From: an uncultured Flammeovirgaceae bacterium | Lineage (GTDB): Bacteria > Bacteroidota > Bacteroidia > Cytophagales > Cyclobacteriaceae | Direction of reading: 5' to 3' | DNA: 64,000 nt | Assembly (NCBI GenBank): GCA_937883755.1 | Contig: CAKZYA010000014.1 | Span: forward strand, 57,830 to 121,829 | Part shown: positions 36,535-46,370 of the stretch, piece by piece | Numbering within the stretch: the stretch's first letter is position 1 | Layout of the letters: each line of letters starts with the position of its first letter | Position numbers and translations under genes: made by a program | The notes under the pieces: model-generated | Databases searched by the model: none | Told to the model about the DNA's origin: nothing | What the model saw: only the letters and a program-made list of their open reading frames with translations

Positions 36535-37620
36535 ATGAAAAAACGAAAGGTATTGATTATTGATGATTCAGCAGTTGTTCGGCAGACATTAGAAAAAATC
36601 ATTAATGCTGACTCACGGTTGGAAGTTCTGGATACTGCGGCCGATCCTTACTTTGCAGTTGCAAAAATAAAGAAAGCACTACCCGATGTCATTACGTTAG
36701 ATATAGAGATGCCTCGGATGGACGGTATTACTTTTCTAAAAACACTGATGGCTCAACATCCAATTCCGGTAGTCATAATTTCAAGCCTCACCGAAAAAGG
36801 TACAATTACGGCTTTTGAAGCTTTGCAAAGTGGGGCGGTAGAGGTTCTGAATAAACCAAAGTTAGGAAACACCAAAAAAGCCTTTGAAGAAGCTTGTATT
36901 GAGATATGCGATACCATACATGCGGCTTCCTTTGCTAAAGTCTCTCGTATCAAGTGCGGTCGTAGAAAAACCATAGCTTCTAGTGAAGATACTCCAGAGG
37001 GACATGCTCCCGCTGTGCCAAGGGTTGCATCTAAAAGTATGGTAAAAACCACTAACAAAATTGTGGCCGTGGGGGCATCAACTGGGGGAACTGAAGCCCT
37101 TCGGGTGTTTTTGGAAGCACTGCCTTACGATGCGCCAGGTATCGTTATTGTGCAGCATATGCCAGCTCAGTTTACTCAATCATTTGCTGAAAGACTAAAT
37201 AGTTTATGCAAAGTTTCGGTGAAGGAAGCCCGGCAGGGTGACCCGGTACTTCCTGGCTCAGTGCTTATTGCTCCCGGTAATTATCATTTACTATTGAAAA
37301 GGAGTGGAGCTCGATATTTTGTCCAAGTACGAGATGGAGAGTTAATAAACCGGCATCGACCAGCGGTTGATGTGCTGTTTCACTCAGTAGCTCAGTATGC
37401 GGGAAAAAATAGTATAGGCATTATACTTACTGGCATGGGGGGCGATGGAGCCAAGGGGTTACTAGCCATCAAAGAATCAGGAGGCTATACTATCGCGCAA
37501 GATGAAGTATCAAGCGTAGTATTCGGAATGCCTAATGAAGCAATCAAACTTGGAGGAGTTGAATCAGTACTGCCCCTACACAAGATTTCCCAGGTCATGT
37601 TAGCCGCATCGCGGAGTTGA
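36535..37620 (+). CDS. cheB: Chemotaxis methylesterase/glutaminase CheB
   Basis: A 361-residue receiver-methylesterase that removes methyl groups from the MCP. The receiver has Asp10/Asp11 and the phosphoacceptor Asp56. After a linker (about 115-170) the methylesterase domain has the catalytic triad Ser182 (AVGASTGG), His208 (VQHMP) and Asp304 (MGGDGAKG). Together with CheR and CheD from the opposite operon it would give full receptor adaptation. The start ATG follows a 97-base gap after cheA. Confidence 0.95.
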   Translation: MKKRKVLIIDDSAVVRQTLEKIINADSRLEVLDTAADPYFAVAKIKKALPDVITLDIEMPRMDGITFLKTLMAQHPIPVVIISSLTEKGTITAFEALQSGAVEVLNKPKLGNTKKAFEEACIEICDTIHAASFAKVSRIKCGRRKTIASSEDTPEGHAPAVPRVASKSMVKTTNKIVAVGASTGGTEALRVFLEALPYDAPGIVIVQHMPAQFTQSFAERLNSLCKVSVKEARQGDPVLPGSVLIAPGNYHLLLKRSGARYFVQVRDGELINRHRPAVDVLFHSVAQYAGKNSIGIILTGMGGDGAKGLLAIKESGGYTIAQDEVSSVVFGMPNEAIKLGGVESVLPLHKISQVMLAASRS

Positions 37621-37637
37621 GTTTCAACGAGCAATTT

Positions 37638-37973
37638 CTACAAAAAGTCTTCCCGAATAGGGCTGAAGCTATCTACCAGTCGGGCGGTTTCAGACAGTAA
37701 CTGAATGGCGTGTGGTTTGCCGGAAGGCACGTAGAACAAGTCCCCCGCCTGAAGTTCTACGGGTTCTTTCCCTTCCATCAGAAACAGAATTTTCCCCTCG
37801 GCTAAATAGCAAGTTTGTTCGTGGGGATGGCTATGGTACGGATCAGGCTCGGCTTTGGGGCCGCCGCTGAGATCTAATACGGCGGTCATTAGTGAGTTAG
37901 TGTGTACCAGCCGTCGTTGAATTTCTTCGTTTACTTGTTCTGGTTCGGTTTCCTGGTATTTAAGTACTGGCAT
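37638..37973 (-). CDS. Cupin-domain protein
   Basis: A 111-residue single cupin barrel. The first conserved block is DPYHSHPHEQTCYLAEGKILFLMEG, with the histidines and glutamate of a possible metal site, and the second is LQAGDLFYVPSGKPHAIQLL, with the closing histidine. Cupins of this size often bind a small ligand or act as sensors or isomerases; the actual role is unknown. It converges on cheB (17-base gap). A strong hairpin at 38071-38109 separates it from the SusD gene. Confidence 0.85.
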   Translation of the reverse strand: MPVLKYQETEPEQVNEEIQRRLVHTNSLMTAVLDLSGGPKAEPDPYHSHPHEQTCYLAEGKILFLMEGKEPVELQAGDLFYVPSGKPHAIQLLSETARLVDSFSPIREDFL

Positions 37974-38070
37974 ATTCCGAAGATTTACAGATTAACACTG
38001 AATGAACTCCTAAAGTAGTGGAATCTTATTCAGCTCCCTAAATCCATCATTCTTTTTTGACATACCAGAA

Positions 38071-38109
38071 TTTACAACGCCAGTCTTTTTCCTAGACTGG
38101 CGTTGTAAA
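38071..38109. terminator. Perfect 16-bp hairpin terminator after susD-like gene
   Basis: TTTACAACGCCAGTCT (38071-38086) pairs perfectly with AGACTGGCGTTGTAAA (38094-38109) around a seven-base loop. It lies seven bases past the SusD stop on the minus strand. The T tract on the outgoing strand is short, but the long, stable stem would end the transcript and keep the cupin gene from readthrough. Confidence 0.8.
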
Positions 38110-38116
38110 AATTATT

Positions 38117-39526
38117 TTACCGATTTACTTCAGTAGGGGAAAACAAACCAGGGTCTTCTGGTGCCTGGGTGTTAGCATTTAATTCACTATTGGCGTAGAT
38201 AAACCGTTCGGGTAACTGAGTTGCACTTCCAATATTGAAGGGTATCGGCACCGCAATATCGTTATCATCTTTACGGAGGCGACGAGCATCGTTGAACGGA
38301 ATAAACTGCCCAAATCCAGAGACATACCTTTCCTGAATGATTTCCCGGAGCAAAGCTCGAGTAGGGGATAAACCATCCGGATTTTCTATGCCGCCCGCCT
38401 GAAAATCAGCCTCTACAAACGGCTCATAAACCAGTACCAAGCTATCAGCCAATGTGGGGAAGATCTGATTGGAGTTTAAAGATTCCCGCAACTGATTAAG
38501 AAAATCTAGTCCGCTAGTCTGATCTTGAGTACGGGTTGCAGTTTCGGCTAATATCAATTGGTTCTCAGCATACGTGATAAGTGGCATGGGTTCCAGTCGT
38601 CCGGCAAAGCCTTCTTCTACTGCCCGGCTTTCATCAATGTTAAGGTAAGCTTTCCGAGCCTCTTCATTGGTTTTAGCATGATTTCGGGAAATAACAGTCT
38701 CCGCACTAAGCAACTGAATGAGGTAAGAATCACCCGTTCCGATATCACCAGTTCGGCTACCGTTCAGAAGCTTAAAGAATAGATTCTTATTATCCGGATT
38801 ATCATCTGCAACTGGAATAAATTTCATAGAATTTTCTGGCGAGGAAATACCGTTTTGAGCAGCGGCAAATGCTTGAGTGTACTCTTTTGTCTGCAAATAG
38901 TAGCGGGCTTTGAGCGTCCAGGCAGCCTCGATCCATAATTCAGGATTGCCACCGTAGAAAATATCAGAAGAGAGGTCGGGATTTCCGTCAATGCTTTCCA
39001 AATGCTGAATGCCTTCATCAAGCAGTGATTGAAGATCATTATAGAGAGCCATTTGATTATCAAACACTGGGTCGGGTATTTCAGGATTAGCTGCCTCAGA
39101 GTAGGGTACATCTCCAAAAGTGGAAGTGAGCGTCCCAATCACGTGGGCTTCTACTACCTTCGTGATTCCCTGGTGTAGATCGTCCTCGGGTAATTCCTGC
39201 TGAATAGTTCGTAATTGATTGATCGCTCCCTGATAGGCAATTTCCCAAGTAGATTCCGATTCGGCTGCCGTGATATTGTATTCAAACAACGTTTTGTACA
39301 GTGACTGGAAACCTACTAACTGTCCACTCCATAAATTGGAGATACGGGTAAGGTGCCCGAGCTGTACCTGCACATCAGCCAGTAAAGCACCCTTTAGATA
39401 AAGGCGAGGGTTGATGTTATCAGTAGTAATCTTGTTAGGGTTGTCATTGATATCATCTACCAGATCTTCGCAGGCCCAGAAGCCAGCGGTAACAAGTATT
39501 GAGAGTATATATATGATCTTTTTCAT
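38117..39526 (-). CDS. SusD/RagB-family substrate-binding lipoprotein
   Basis: A 469-residue SusD-like lipoprotein on the cell surface that delivers ligand to its SusC partner. Signal peptide with lipobox GFWAC (about Cys19), then the N-terminal NPNKITTDNINPRLYLKGAL typical of the SusD-like-2 group, with TPR-like helices and a C-terminal QERYVSGFGQFIPFNDARRLRKDD block where the ligand-binding surface lies. It starts nine bases after the SusC stop, so both are one transcript. The ligand is probably a glycan or peptide; no glycosidase lies nearby. The divergent peptide transporter suggests peptides, but that is an inference. Confidence 0.92.
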   Translation of the reverse strand: MKKIIYILSILVTAGFWACEDLVDDINDNPNKITTDNINPRLYLKGALLADVQVQLGHLTRISNLWSGQLVGFQSLYKTLFEYNITAAESESTWEIAYQGAINQLRTIQQELPEDDLHQGITKVVEAHVIGTLTSTFGDVPYSEAANPEIPDPVFDNQMALYNDLQSLLDEGIQHLESIDGNPDLSSDIFYGGNPELWIEAAWTLKARYYLQTKEYTQAFAAAQNGISSPENSMKFIPVADDNPDNKNLFFKLLNGSRTGDIGTGDSYLIQLLSAETVISRNHAKTNEEARKAYLNIDESRAVEEGFAGRLEPMPLITYAENQLILAETATRTQDQTSGLDFLNQLRESLNSNQIFPTLADSLVLVYEPFVEADFQAGGIENPDGLSPTRALLREIIQERYVSGFGQFIPFNDARRLRKDDNDIAVPIPFNIGSATQLPERFIYANSELNANTQAPEDPGLFSPTEVNR

Positions 39527-39535
39527 GAGAATTTA

Positions 39536-42500
39536 CTAGTAAGTGATGTTGATAGAAAACAGAACCGATCGGGTACTGGGATTAGTGAAGTAGTCAATAC
39601 CAAAACCATTGCTCACCCCAAACTGATTGATTTCAGGGTCTATGCCCAGAATATCGGTCCACAGCACTAAGTTTCTTCCGGTAACCGAAAATTCTACTGA
39701 GCTAAGCTTGGTCGTGTTCTGAAGCCAGTCATTGTTGAGGGTATACCCAAGTGATACTTCCCGCAGCCGGGTCCAGGTGGCATCGCTAATTGCGAATTCA
39801 TTCATTACTCCATCGCCAAAACCAGCACCCCGACCCCGGTACCAAGATTCATCTAATAATACCGGTCCAGCCCCAAAATCGTCAATATTTCCCCGCACTG
39901 TGGTTCCGGCAGGAATAATATCACCCGCAACATTATTCAAATTTTGAGTAAGTGTCACTTCGTTGCCGACATCGGCGTGGGTGCCGAAGTTGCGGAGAAT
40001 AAAGCGGGTTCGTTCCGCAAAGTCACCTCCCTGGGAATGCTCAAACAGAACGTTCAATCGTAGACCTTTATAGGAAGCTCGGAAGCCTAAACCCCCGCGC
40101 CAGTCGGGGTTTGGGTCACCAATGACTCCCTGGGTAGGTGCAATCTGAGGAAAGCCATTATCATCAAGAATGAGTGTGCCGTCGTCATCTCGCAACGCCC
40201 GAGTACCCCACAGTGCGCCCAGCGGAAAGCCTTCTACTGCTCGGGAACTAATAGACTGCGTGGTTAAGTCTACTGACTCAGTTCCCTGCAAGCTGGTGAT
40301 GGTGTTTTCGTTATTATTGAAATTACCGTACACGTTTACCGTAAAATCATCGGTTTGTACTAGAGTGTAATCTAGCTCAACTTCAAAGCCTACGTTTTCC
40401 ATTGATCCGGCATTGGTATACTCAGTCAGAAAACCTGAAGAAGGGGTAGTGGCAACTTCGAACAATAAGTCTTCAATTCTATTTTGGTAGTAGGTCATAG
40501 TCAAGCCCAGCCGATTCCGGAAGAAACGTAGATCCGTACCTAATTCCCACTCGGTTTTAATTTCAGGCTTCAGCTCGCTGTTTCCTTTGTCATCATCTAC
40601 CCGGAAGCCTCCGCCAAACTGAGAGATATCCAAGCCATCGCTGTAGGTAGAGTGGTTGAACGTGCCTTCCGCTGGGGTCTGAAAACGATGGGGAAGTGGT
40701 TGCACTCCTACTTGCCCCCAAGAAGCTCGCAATTTTCCAAAAGATAGAATATCACTATTTTGTAGCCCATCTAATTCGGTGAACTGCCAGGCAGCATCGA
40801 ATGAAGGATAAAAGAAACTTCCTTGCACACTGGAAGCAGCTTCTAGGGTACCGGAAGCATTAACAAATAGCTGGTCGAATAATCCGAAGTTCAGCACACT
40901 GTACAAGCGATTAGAACGAATGAAGCGCTTTAAGTTCTCGATATTAGTCACCTCATTAGAGGTGTTCAAATCAGTGGTAGGTAGCTTTACATCCGCTTGA
41001 AAGTTGGATAACTCAGTAAAGTTAGAGCGGCGCTGTCGGTCGTTATAATTCCAGCCAACTGTGGCAGTTAAATCCACGGCTGAACTTAACTCGAAAGTAG
41101 CTCGGGTTATGGCATCAAAATTAAATTCAGATTCGGTGATGATATCCTCATTAAACAGGCCATTGACCTCTACTGATCCAGCCGACCCGATAGGGAACAG
41201 ATAAATGCGTCGGTCGGTGTAGGTATCCACTCCTCCTCTCAGGGTAAAAGTGAGCCAGTCAGTTGGTTCAATATTCAAATCTGAGTTGACAATGAAACGA
41301 TCTACCTGAGTGGTCGACTGTTGCTCGTTGGTTGTCCAGAGTGGGTTATTGTAGATCGGGTTAGGATTAGACCCCAATTGTCGACGGTAGGCTCGATGGC
41401 GATTTAGGAACGGAGTGCCATTTTCGTCATAGTACGTGCCTCGATAATCTGAAATATCGAAGTCAGGAGGGGTTCGTAGTAGTCCGAGATAAAGCCCCGC
41501 GACGTTAGAGCTTTGTTGAATACGGTTAGCATTACTGCTAGTATACGAAGCCCGAGCCGACATATTCAGCCAGTCAGAAAAGTAAGTCTGATTGTTTAGG
41601 CGAATATTGGTGCGATCGTAAAAGCTGTTCTTGAGTATACCGTCCTGATCTAAGCGACCTAGACTAAAGAAGAAGGTGGATTTTTCAGTCCCACCACTAA
41701 TGGATAGGTCATTCTGAAAAAAGTAACCATTGCCGAACACCTCGTCAAAGTTCCGTTCTACGAAGGTTTCCCGAGAGTTTTTGTTGACGACTGGATAGTA
41801 CAGTATGCCATCGTCAGCTTCGAAATATTCACCCGATTGATCTACTTCATCAGCCCCACCGGCTCGGTCAGTGATCTTATCTCCCCACGACTCTCGGTTG
41901 CTGGTGCTGTAGTTTCCGTTTCGGCCTTGCCCAAAAGTAGTTTGTAAGGGGTGGCGGGTGTTTACCTGATCGATAGAGTAAGAAGAGCTAAAGGTGATTT
42001 TGGGTTTCCCGGCTTGTCCTTGCTTGGTGGTGATTACGATTACTCCATTAGCAGCTCGTGATCCCCAGAGGGAAGCCGCAGAAGCTCCTTTCAACACCTG
42101 AATGGACGCGATGTCGTTCGGGTTTAAGTCATTTAAGCGGGACTGTTGGGATACCCCACCGGATTCGCCTGTGCCATTACCTCCTCCGTAGATGGTAGAG
42201 TTACTGATCGGAACCCCGTCTACGATTATGAGTGGATCACTCGAGCCCGTAATGGTATTTGGCCCACGAATCTGGATAGTAGAACCGGCGCCGGGATCGC
42301 CGTTAGAACGGGCAATACGGACACTGGCGGCTTTTCCAGCCAATCCGTTAATGACTCCGGTCTCTCCCGATCGAACTACATCTTCTGTTTCAATCACTGA
42401 TGAAGTAGAGCCAAGCTGATCTTTATCTTGCTCAAACCCCAAGGCGCTGACTACCACTTCACCTAGTTGAGCAACATCTTCAGACATAGTGACATCGATT

Positions 42501-42766
42501 ACACTTCGGTTACCAATTTCCTGCTCAGTAGTAGCGTAACCAATGTAGCTATAAATCAAAACGTTAGAGCCTTCGGGCAAGGCGATCTGGTAGATGCCGT
42601 CAATGCTAGAGGTGGTTCCTACGCTGGTTCCCTGAGCAATAACATTGACTCCGGGTAGGGGGGAACCATCCTTGTCGGTAATAGTGCCTCTTACACTTCT
42701 ATCTTGCGCCAAGATTTCAGAAAAGAGAGCACTAAACAAAATGAGAAAAGTAAAGAATTGTCTCAT
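39536..42766 (-). CDS. SusC/RagA-family TonB-linked outer-membrane transporter
   Basis: A 1076-residue TonB-dependent transporter. The signal peptide ends near ILAQ, followed by the SusC-type carboxypeptidase-like domain (RGTITDKDGSPLPGVNVIAQGTSVGTTS), the plug with GFEQDKDQLGSTSSVI, DPLIIVDGVPISN and VLKGASAASLWGSRAANGVIVITTKQG, and the large barrel ending VLFSINITY. With SusD it would import a bulky substrate using TonB energy. The 286-base upstream region is shared with a divergent POT peptide transporter. No anti-sigma or regulator gene adjoins it. Confidence 0.95.
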   Translation of the reverse strand: MRQFFTFLILFSALFSEILAQDRSVRGTITDKDGSPLPGVNVIAQGTSVGTTSSIDGIYQIALPEGSNVLIYSYIGYATTEQEIGNRSVIDVTMSEDVAQLGEVVVSALGFEQDKDQLGSTSSVIETEDVVRSGETGVINGLAGKAASVRIARSNGDPGAGSTIQIRGPNTITGSSDPLIIVDGVPISNSTIYGGGNGTGESGGVSQQSRLNDLNPNDIASIQVLKGASAASLWGSRAANGVIVITTKQGQAGKPKITFSSSYSIDQVNTRHPLQTTFGQGRNGNYSTSNRESWGDKITDRAGGADEVDQSGEYFEADDGILYYPVVNKNSRETFVERNFDEVFGNGYFFQNDLSISGGTEKSTFFFSLGRLDQDGILKNSFYDRTNIRLNNQTYFSDWLNMSARASYTSSNANRIQQSSNVAGLYLGLLRTPPDFDISDYRGTYYDENGTPFLNRHRAYRRQLGSNPNPIYNNPLWTTNEQQSTTQVDRFIVNSDLNIEPTDWLTFTLRGGVDTYTDRRIYLFPIGSAGSVEVNGLFNEDIITESEFNFDAITRATFELSSAVDLTATVGWNYNDRQRRSNFTELSNFQADVKLPTTDLNTSNEVTNIENLKRFIRSNRLYSVLNFGLFDQLFVNASGTLEAASSVQGSFFYPSFDAAWQFTELDGLQNSDILSFGKLRASWGQVGVQPLPHRFQTPAEGTFNHSTYSDGLDISQFGGGFRVDDDKGNSELKPEIKTEWELGTDLRFFRNRLGLTMTYYQNRIEDLLFEVATTPSSGFLTEYTNAGSMENVGFEVELDYTLVQTDDFTVNVYGNFNNNENTITSLQGTESVDLTTQSISSRAVEGFPLGALWGTRALRDDDGTLILDDNGFPQIAPTQGVIGDPNPDWRGGLGFRASYKGLRLNVLFEHSQGGDFAERTRFILRNFGTHADVGNEVTLTQNLNNVAGDIIPAGTTVRGNIDDFGAGPVLLDESWYRGRGAGFGDGVMNEFAISDATWTRLREVSLGYTLNNDWLQNTTKLSSVEFSVTGRNLVLWTDILGIDPEINQFGVSNGFGIDYFTNPSTRSVLFSINITY

Positions 42767-43014
42767 AGGTTAATAAATTTTAGTTGTGTAGTAGATTAAT
42801 TGAGTCATAATAGGAGAACAATTCAACTCCCATCCGATTATTTGTGAGATTGAGTAGGATAGTCAGTATGAAATCTTTGAAAAATTTATTCTCACATATA
42901 ATTCTTCACATATTAATCCCTCCGTATTATGGTGTGACCTTCAGGGAGCTTTACAATCAGATGATGGAGGACATATTTAAAAATTGACTTTTTAAAAGTT
43001 TTAGTGCTTATTCT

Positions 43015-43022
43015 TATTTTTG
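43015..43022 (+). promoter_or_regulatory. Possible -7 promoter element of the peptide transporter gene
   Basis: TATTTTTG matches TAnnTTTG and lies 30 bases before the start codon at 43053. No well-spaced TTTG -33 element is obvious, so support is weak. Confidence 0.25.
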
Positions 43023-43052
43023 ACTGTTTTCAAGATCACATAACCAAACCGT

Positions 43053-44627
43053 ATGGCTGACATCACTGCTGACAAAGACTACCTGAAAACTTCTGAGGAG
43101 GCTACCCCACCCGAAATATTCGGACACCCGAAAGGACTGTTTTACTTATTTTTTGCCGAGCTATGGGAACGCTTCAGCTTCTACGGCATGCGGGCGTTGC
43201 TGACCCTCTACATGGTTCAGCAGGTGTTTGAAGCACTATCCAACCGGGATACTATCTCAGCCATTGTATATTCCTCCTACGGTTCATTGGTGTATGCTTC
43301 TCCTCTTATCGGTGGAAAAATTGCCGATCAGGTTTTAGGCTATCGTAAATCAATCTTTCTAGGAGGTATCTTCATGTCCATTGGGCATTTTGTGCTGGCT
43401 GTTGAGAACAATATTGCGTTTTACACTGCCTTGGCGTTTATCATTGTGGGTAATGGCTTTTTTAAGCCGAACATTTCTACGTTTGTCGGCGCCCTCTATC
43501 CTCCAGGTGATACCCGTAAAGACTCGGGATTTACCATTTTTCATATGGGAATTAACATCGGAGCATTTTTGTCGCCAATTCTCTGCGGTTGGTTAGGTAA
43601 TGCCTACGGTTGGCACTATGGTTTCGGTTTAGCGGGAGTAGGTATGCTGGTTGGGGTAATTGTCTTTCAGTGGGGGATCAAGAAAGGAGTCTTTATGAAT
43701 CATGGTCTACCACCGGCTTCGGCTCAGCTAGACCGAAAAACACTTGGGCTGAAAACCGAGCCACTGGTGTGGCTACTCTCATTTTTAGCCGTTCCAGTGA
43801 TTGCCTTGCTGCTTTCTTCGTACCAGTATATCGCAGGGGGAGAAAGCTTCTTGGGGAAAATTACGGTTGTCAATCTAATTTTCTACGGGTTAAGTATTTT
43901 CATTCTGGGCTATATTGCCTACATCATGATTTCTATTGATGCCAAAGCCCGTAAACAGTTAGCCGTAGCAATTCTCCTAACGGTTTTTATGACCCTATTT
44001 TGGGGTTTCCACGAGCTTTCAGGAAATATCTTAACCTTATTTTCAGCCCGTAATGTCACGCTGAATGTGTGGCCGTTCAATAATGCTGCGGCTACCAATG
44101 CGCTGAATCCACTGTTTATTATACTCTTCGCTATTCCGGTTTCAGCTCTGTGGGTGTGGCTCTCAAAAAAGCGGATTAACCCGCGTACTCCCTATAAGTT
44201 CGCGATGGGAATTGCTTTTCTTGGATTAGGATACTATATACTATTCTTAAGTGGTGGTTCGGCTAATGCGGAGGGAATGGTACCGTTCATTTTTCTTTTA
44301 TTACTATACTTCTGTATGTCTTTAGGAGAGCTTTTTACCTATCCGGTGGGCTTATCCAAAATCACCGATCTTTCTCCTCAAATTATTGTTGCTTTTATGA
44401 TGGGAGTCTGGTTTCTGTCTAATGCTTATGCCTTCCAAGTTGTGGGCTTTGTAGGGCAGCGACTAGCTATTGATGATCTGGCCTCGGGAGAAAGTGCCTC
44501 CCCGCTAGAAACGTTACAAATTTATACGTCCGGTTTTGAGTCTATCGCGTATGTTTGCTTCGGCGGGGCAGTAGTGGTAATCTTGTTATCACCCCTGTTG
44601 AACCGATGGATGGCGGATGTGCATTAG
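43053..44627 (+). CDS. Proton-dependent oligopeptide (POT/PTR2) transporter
   Basis: A 524-residue inner-membrane symporter of di- and tripeptides. The POT signature ExxER occurs in AELWERFSFYGMRALLTLYM (TM1), followed by GGKIADQVLGYRKSIFLGG, GNGFFKPNISTFVGALY and FTIFHMGINIGAFLSPILCGWLG. About 13-14 hydrophobic helices are present, in line with the 14-TM bacterial form. It faces the SusC gene from a shared 286-base promoter region, so uptake of a peptide across both membranes is a natural inference. The penicillin-acylase-like hydrolase at 47804 could feed the same pathway. Confidence 0.92.
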   Translation: MADITADKDYLKTSEEATPPEIFGHPKGLFYLFFAELWERFSFYGMRALLTLYMVQQVFEALSNRDTISAIVYSSYGSLVYASPLIGGKIADQVLGYRKSIFLGGIFMSIGHFVLAVENNIAFYTALAFIIVGNGFFKPNISTFVGALYPPGDTRKDSGFTIFHMGINIGAFLSPILCGWLGNAYGWHYGFGLAGVGMLVGVIVFQWGIKKGVFMNHGLPPASAQLDRKTLGLKTEPLVWLLSFLAVPVIALLLSSYQYIAGGESFLGKITVVNLIFYGLSIFILGYIAYIMISIDAKARKQLAVAILLTVFMTLFWGFHELSGNILTLFSARNVTLNVWPFNNAAATNALNPLFIILFAIPVSALWVWLSKKRINPRTPYKFAMGIAFLGLGYYILFLSGGSANAEGMVPFIFLLLLYFCMSLGELFTYPVGLSKITDLSPQIIVAFMMGVWFLSNAYAFQVVGFVGQRLAIDDLASGESASPLETLQIYTSGFESIAYVCFGGAVVVILLSPLLNRWMADVH

Positions 44628-44695
44628 AATCATTGCTACCACTAGCTACTTGACGGCAAGTATATGCCTATCTACTTGTCCATTTTAAGAGTGTA

Positions 44696-46357
44696 TCAAC
44701 TCTCTACTTCTACATCAAAGGCCCCATTAAGGATTCGGCCATTTCGCTTCATCTGTACGTAAATTCGGTACTTTCCTTCCGTAGGAAAGGTGTAGGGAAA
44801 GCGTACTATGGAGTGGTCTGGGTGATCAGGATCATCGAGCGAAGGGTGGTTCATACCTACTAATAAAGCACTATCGCGCTTTTGGGCAGGAAGGGAATTT
44901 AGTGCAGCTATGGTCTGGTCAATACTATCCCTAAAAACGGATGGTTTGGGTAGTTTATTCCAATCAATTCTTCCGCTTTCCTGAGTAAGCCGGGCTTGCA
45001 TTGTTTCCTGTGATGCCATTGAGTACGACCCAACCGGATGTAAGTGGATGTACACACTACCATCTTCCTTGAAAACTACGGCGTGCCCCATCATTCCCAA
45101 GTAGGGGGCTAGTGTTGCTGGCTCTCCAGTCTCGTCTTGTACCGCCAGCGTAAGATGATACAATTGACCAACTTTAAACTCGCCTTCCTCCGCCTGTTCT
45201 AAGGTGACGAATGAACTATCGGCAAGCATAATCCTTTGTCCGGGACTGCCACAAACTACAATGTCTCCCCCCGGCATTAGCACCTCCGTACTACCACTGA
45301 TAACAGGGTCGGTAATGTAATACGTGTCGTCAGTATCCATCAGTAGCGAATCATTCCAGTTATCAGTTAGGTTCGGGTCAGGTTCGGGAATTGTAACAGT
45401 ATCAGCAATGGTTTCAGAAAATCCGCTGAGTCGGGAGACATCCGTAAATACGTGGTAATCACCAGGGGGTAATGGAGGAATAATCGTTTCAAAATGCGCT
45501 GAATCTAGTCGCTGCGGATGTAAGTGAGCGAATACATCAAGTTCACCAGCCCGTACCAAAAACATATGCATAATCTTCCCATGATCGGGAATAAGGTAAT
45601 TCAGGCTTCGGGTAAGGTAGAGCTGATTAAGCTTAACTGAATCTACCTCAAACTTTAAAACTTGCTTTTGATCTTCTACCCTGACGGATGAGGTGGCCGT
45701 AAAGGGTTTATACATATAACGCTGATAATCATTAGCCCAGCTATTCCACCATGCATTACCACCCCATAAAATTAGTGACAGTAAAACGAAACCTACGGTA
45801 GCTCCTACCCAGCGTTTTCTTTTGGTCTTAGCTGAGGTGACCTGCCCCGGTTTCACTAGACTATCCCCGCTACTTAGGCCGATAATCGTGATCATTAGGA
45901 TAACCAGGAACAGACCCAGGCCAGCTAACGTCCATCCTAATGAGGCTTCCATTGTTTTTTGGGCAGTAGAAACCGCCATTACCGGAAGCAAAATCTCTCC
46001 GTTTCCCCGTTCACCTGTCACTTCAATCTTCAGGCTGGCACTACCGGGACTCATCAACCAGATTTCGCCGCTAAAATGACCAATTTCTCCGGGTACTGGT
46101 AAAGCCATATCGGCGCGAGGTGTTCCTTCGGCGCCAGCGAACCAGTATAAACAACTTAGTTTTACTTCTTGCACCGTATTATCGGTGATGTAAACATCTA
46201 CACTAGCAGTACCCGGAATAACATCGGGAGAGTTTACTACAACCGTAAGTGCGTAAGGGCCTGCTTCGCCTTCTAAAGTAACACCAGGGCTGCCAATATG
46301 CGACTGAATTAATACGGTGAGACCAAGGAGCAATACGTTAAATAAGAGCTTCTTCAT
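44696..46357 (-). CDS. Membrane protein with FixH-like domain and duplicated HLHP histidine motif (probable metal-related)
   Basis: A 553-residue protein. After a signal peptide, residues about 30-130 form a beta-rich FixH/YtkA-like periplasmic domain. Two membrane helices follow (about 140-161 and 183-200). The C-terminal periplasmic region carries two histidine clusters: H259...H264 with F-A-H278-L-H280-P, and H425 with I-H438-L-H440-P. Further on it reads GMNHPSLDDPDHPDH. The last 30 residues, FPTEGKYRIYVQMKRNGRI, match the closing motif of heavy-metal-associated proteins. It is co-transcribed with the 46371 membrane protein (13-base gap). Copper handling is a plausible inference; no direct evidence exists. 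Confidence 0.7.
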   Translation of the reverse strand: MKKLLFNVLLLGLTVLIQSHIGSPGVTLEGEAGPYALTVVVNSPDVIPGTASVDVYITDNTVQEVKLSCLYWFAGAEGTPRADMALPVPGEIGHFSGEIWLMSPGSASLKIEVTGERGNGEILLPVMAVSTAQKTMEASLGWTLAGLGLFLVILMITIIGLSSGDSLVKPGQVTSAKTKRKRWVGATVGFVLLSLILWGGNAWWNSWANDYQRYMYKPFTATSSVRVEDQKQVLKFEVDSVKLNQLYLTRSLNYLIPDHGKIMHMFLVRAGELDVFAHLHPQRLDSAHFETIIPPLPPGDYHVFTDVSRLSGFSETIADTVTIPEPDPNLTDNWNDSLLMDTDDTYYITDPVISGSTEVLMPGGDIVVCGSPGQRIMLADSSFVTLEQAEEGEFKVGQLYHLTLAVQDETGEPATLAPYLGMMGHAVVFKEDGSVYIHLHPVGSYSMASQETMQARLTQESGRIDWNKLPKPSVFRDSIDQTIAALNSLPAQKRDSALLVGMNHPSLDDPDHPDHSIVRFPYTFPTEGKYRIYVQMKRNGRILNGAFDVEVES

Positions 46358-46370
46358 GTTGTTCAGTGGG

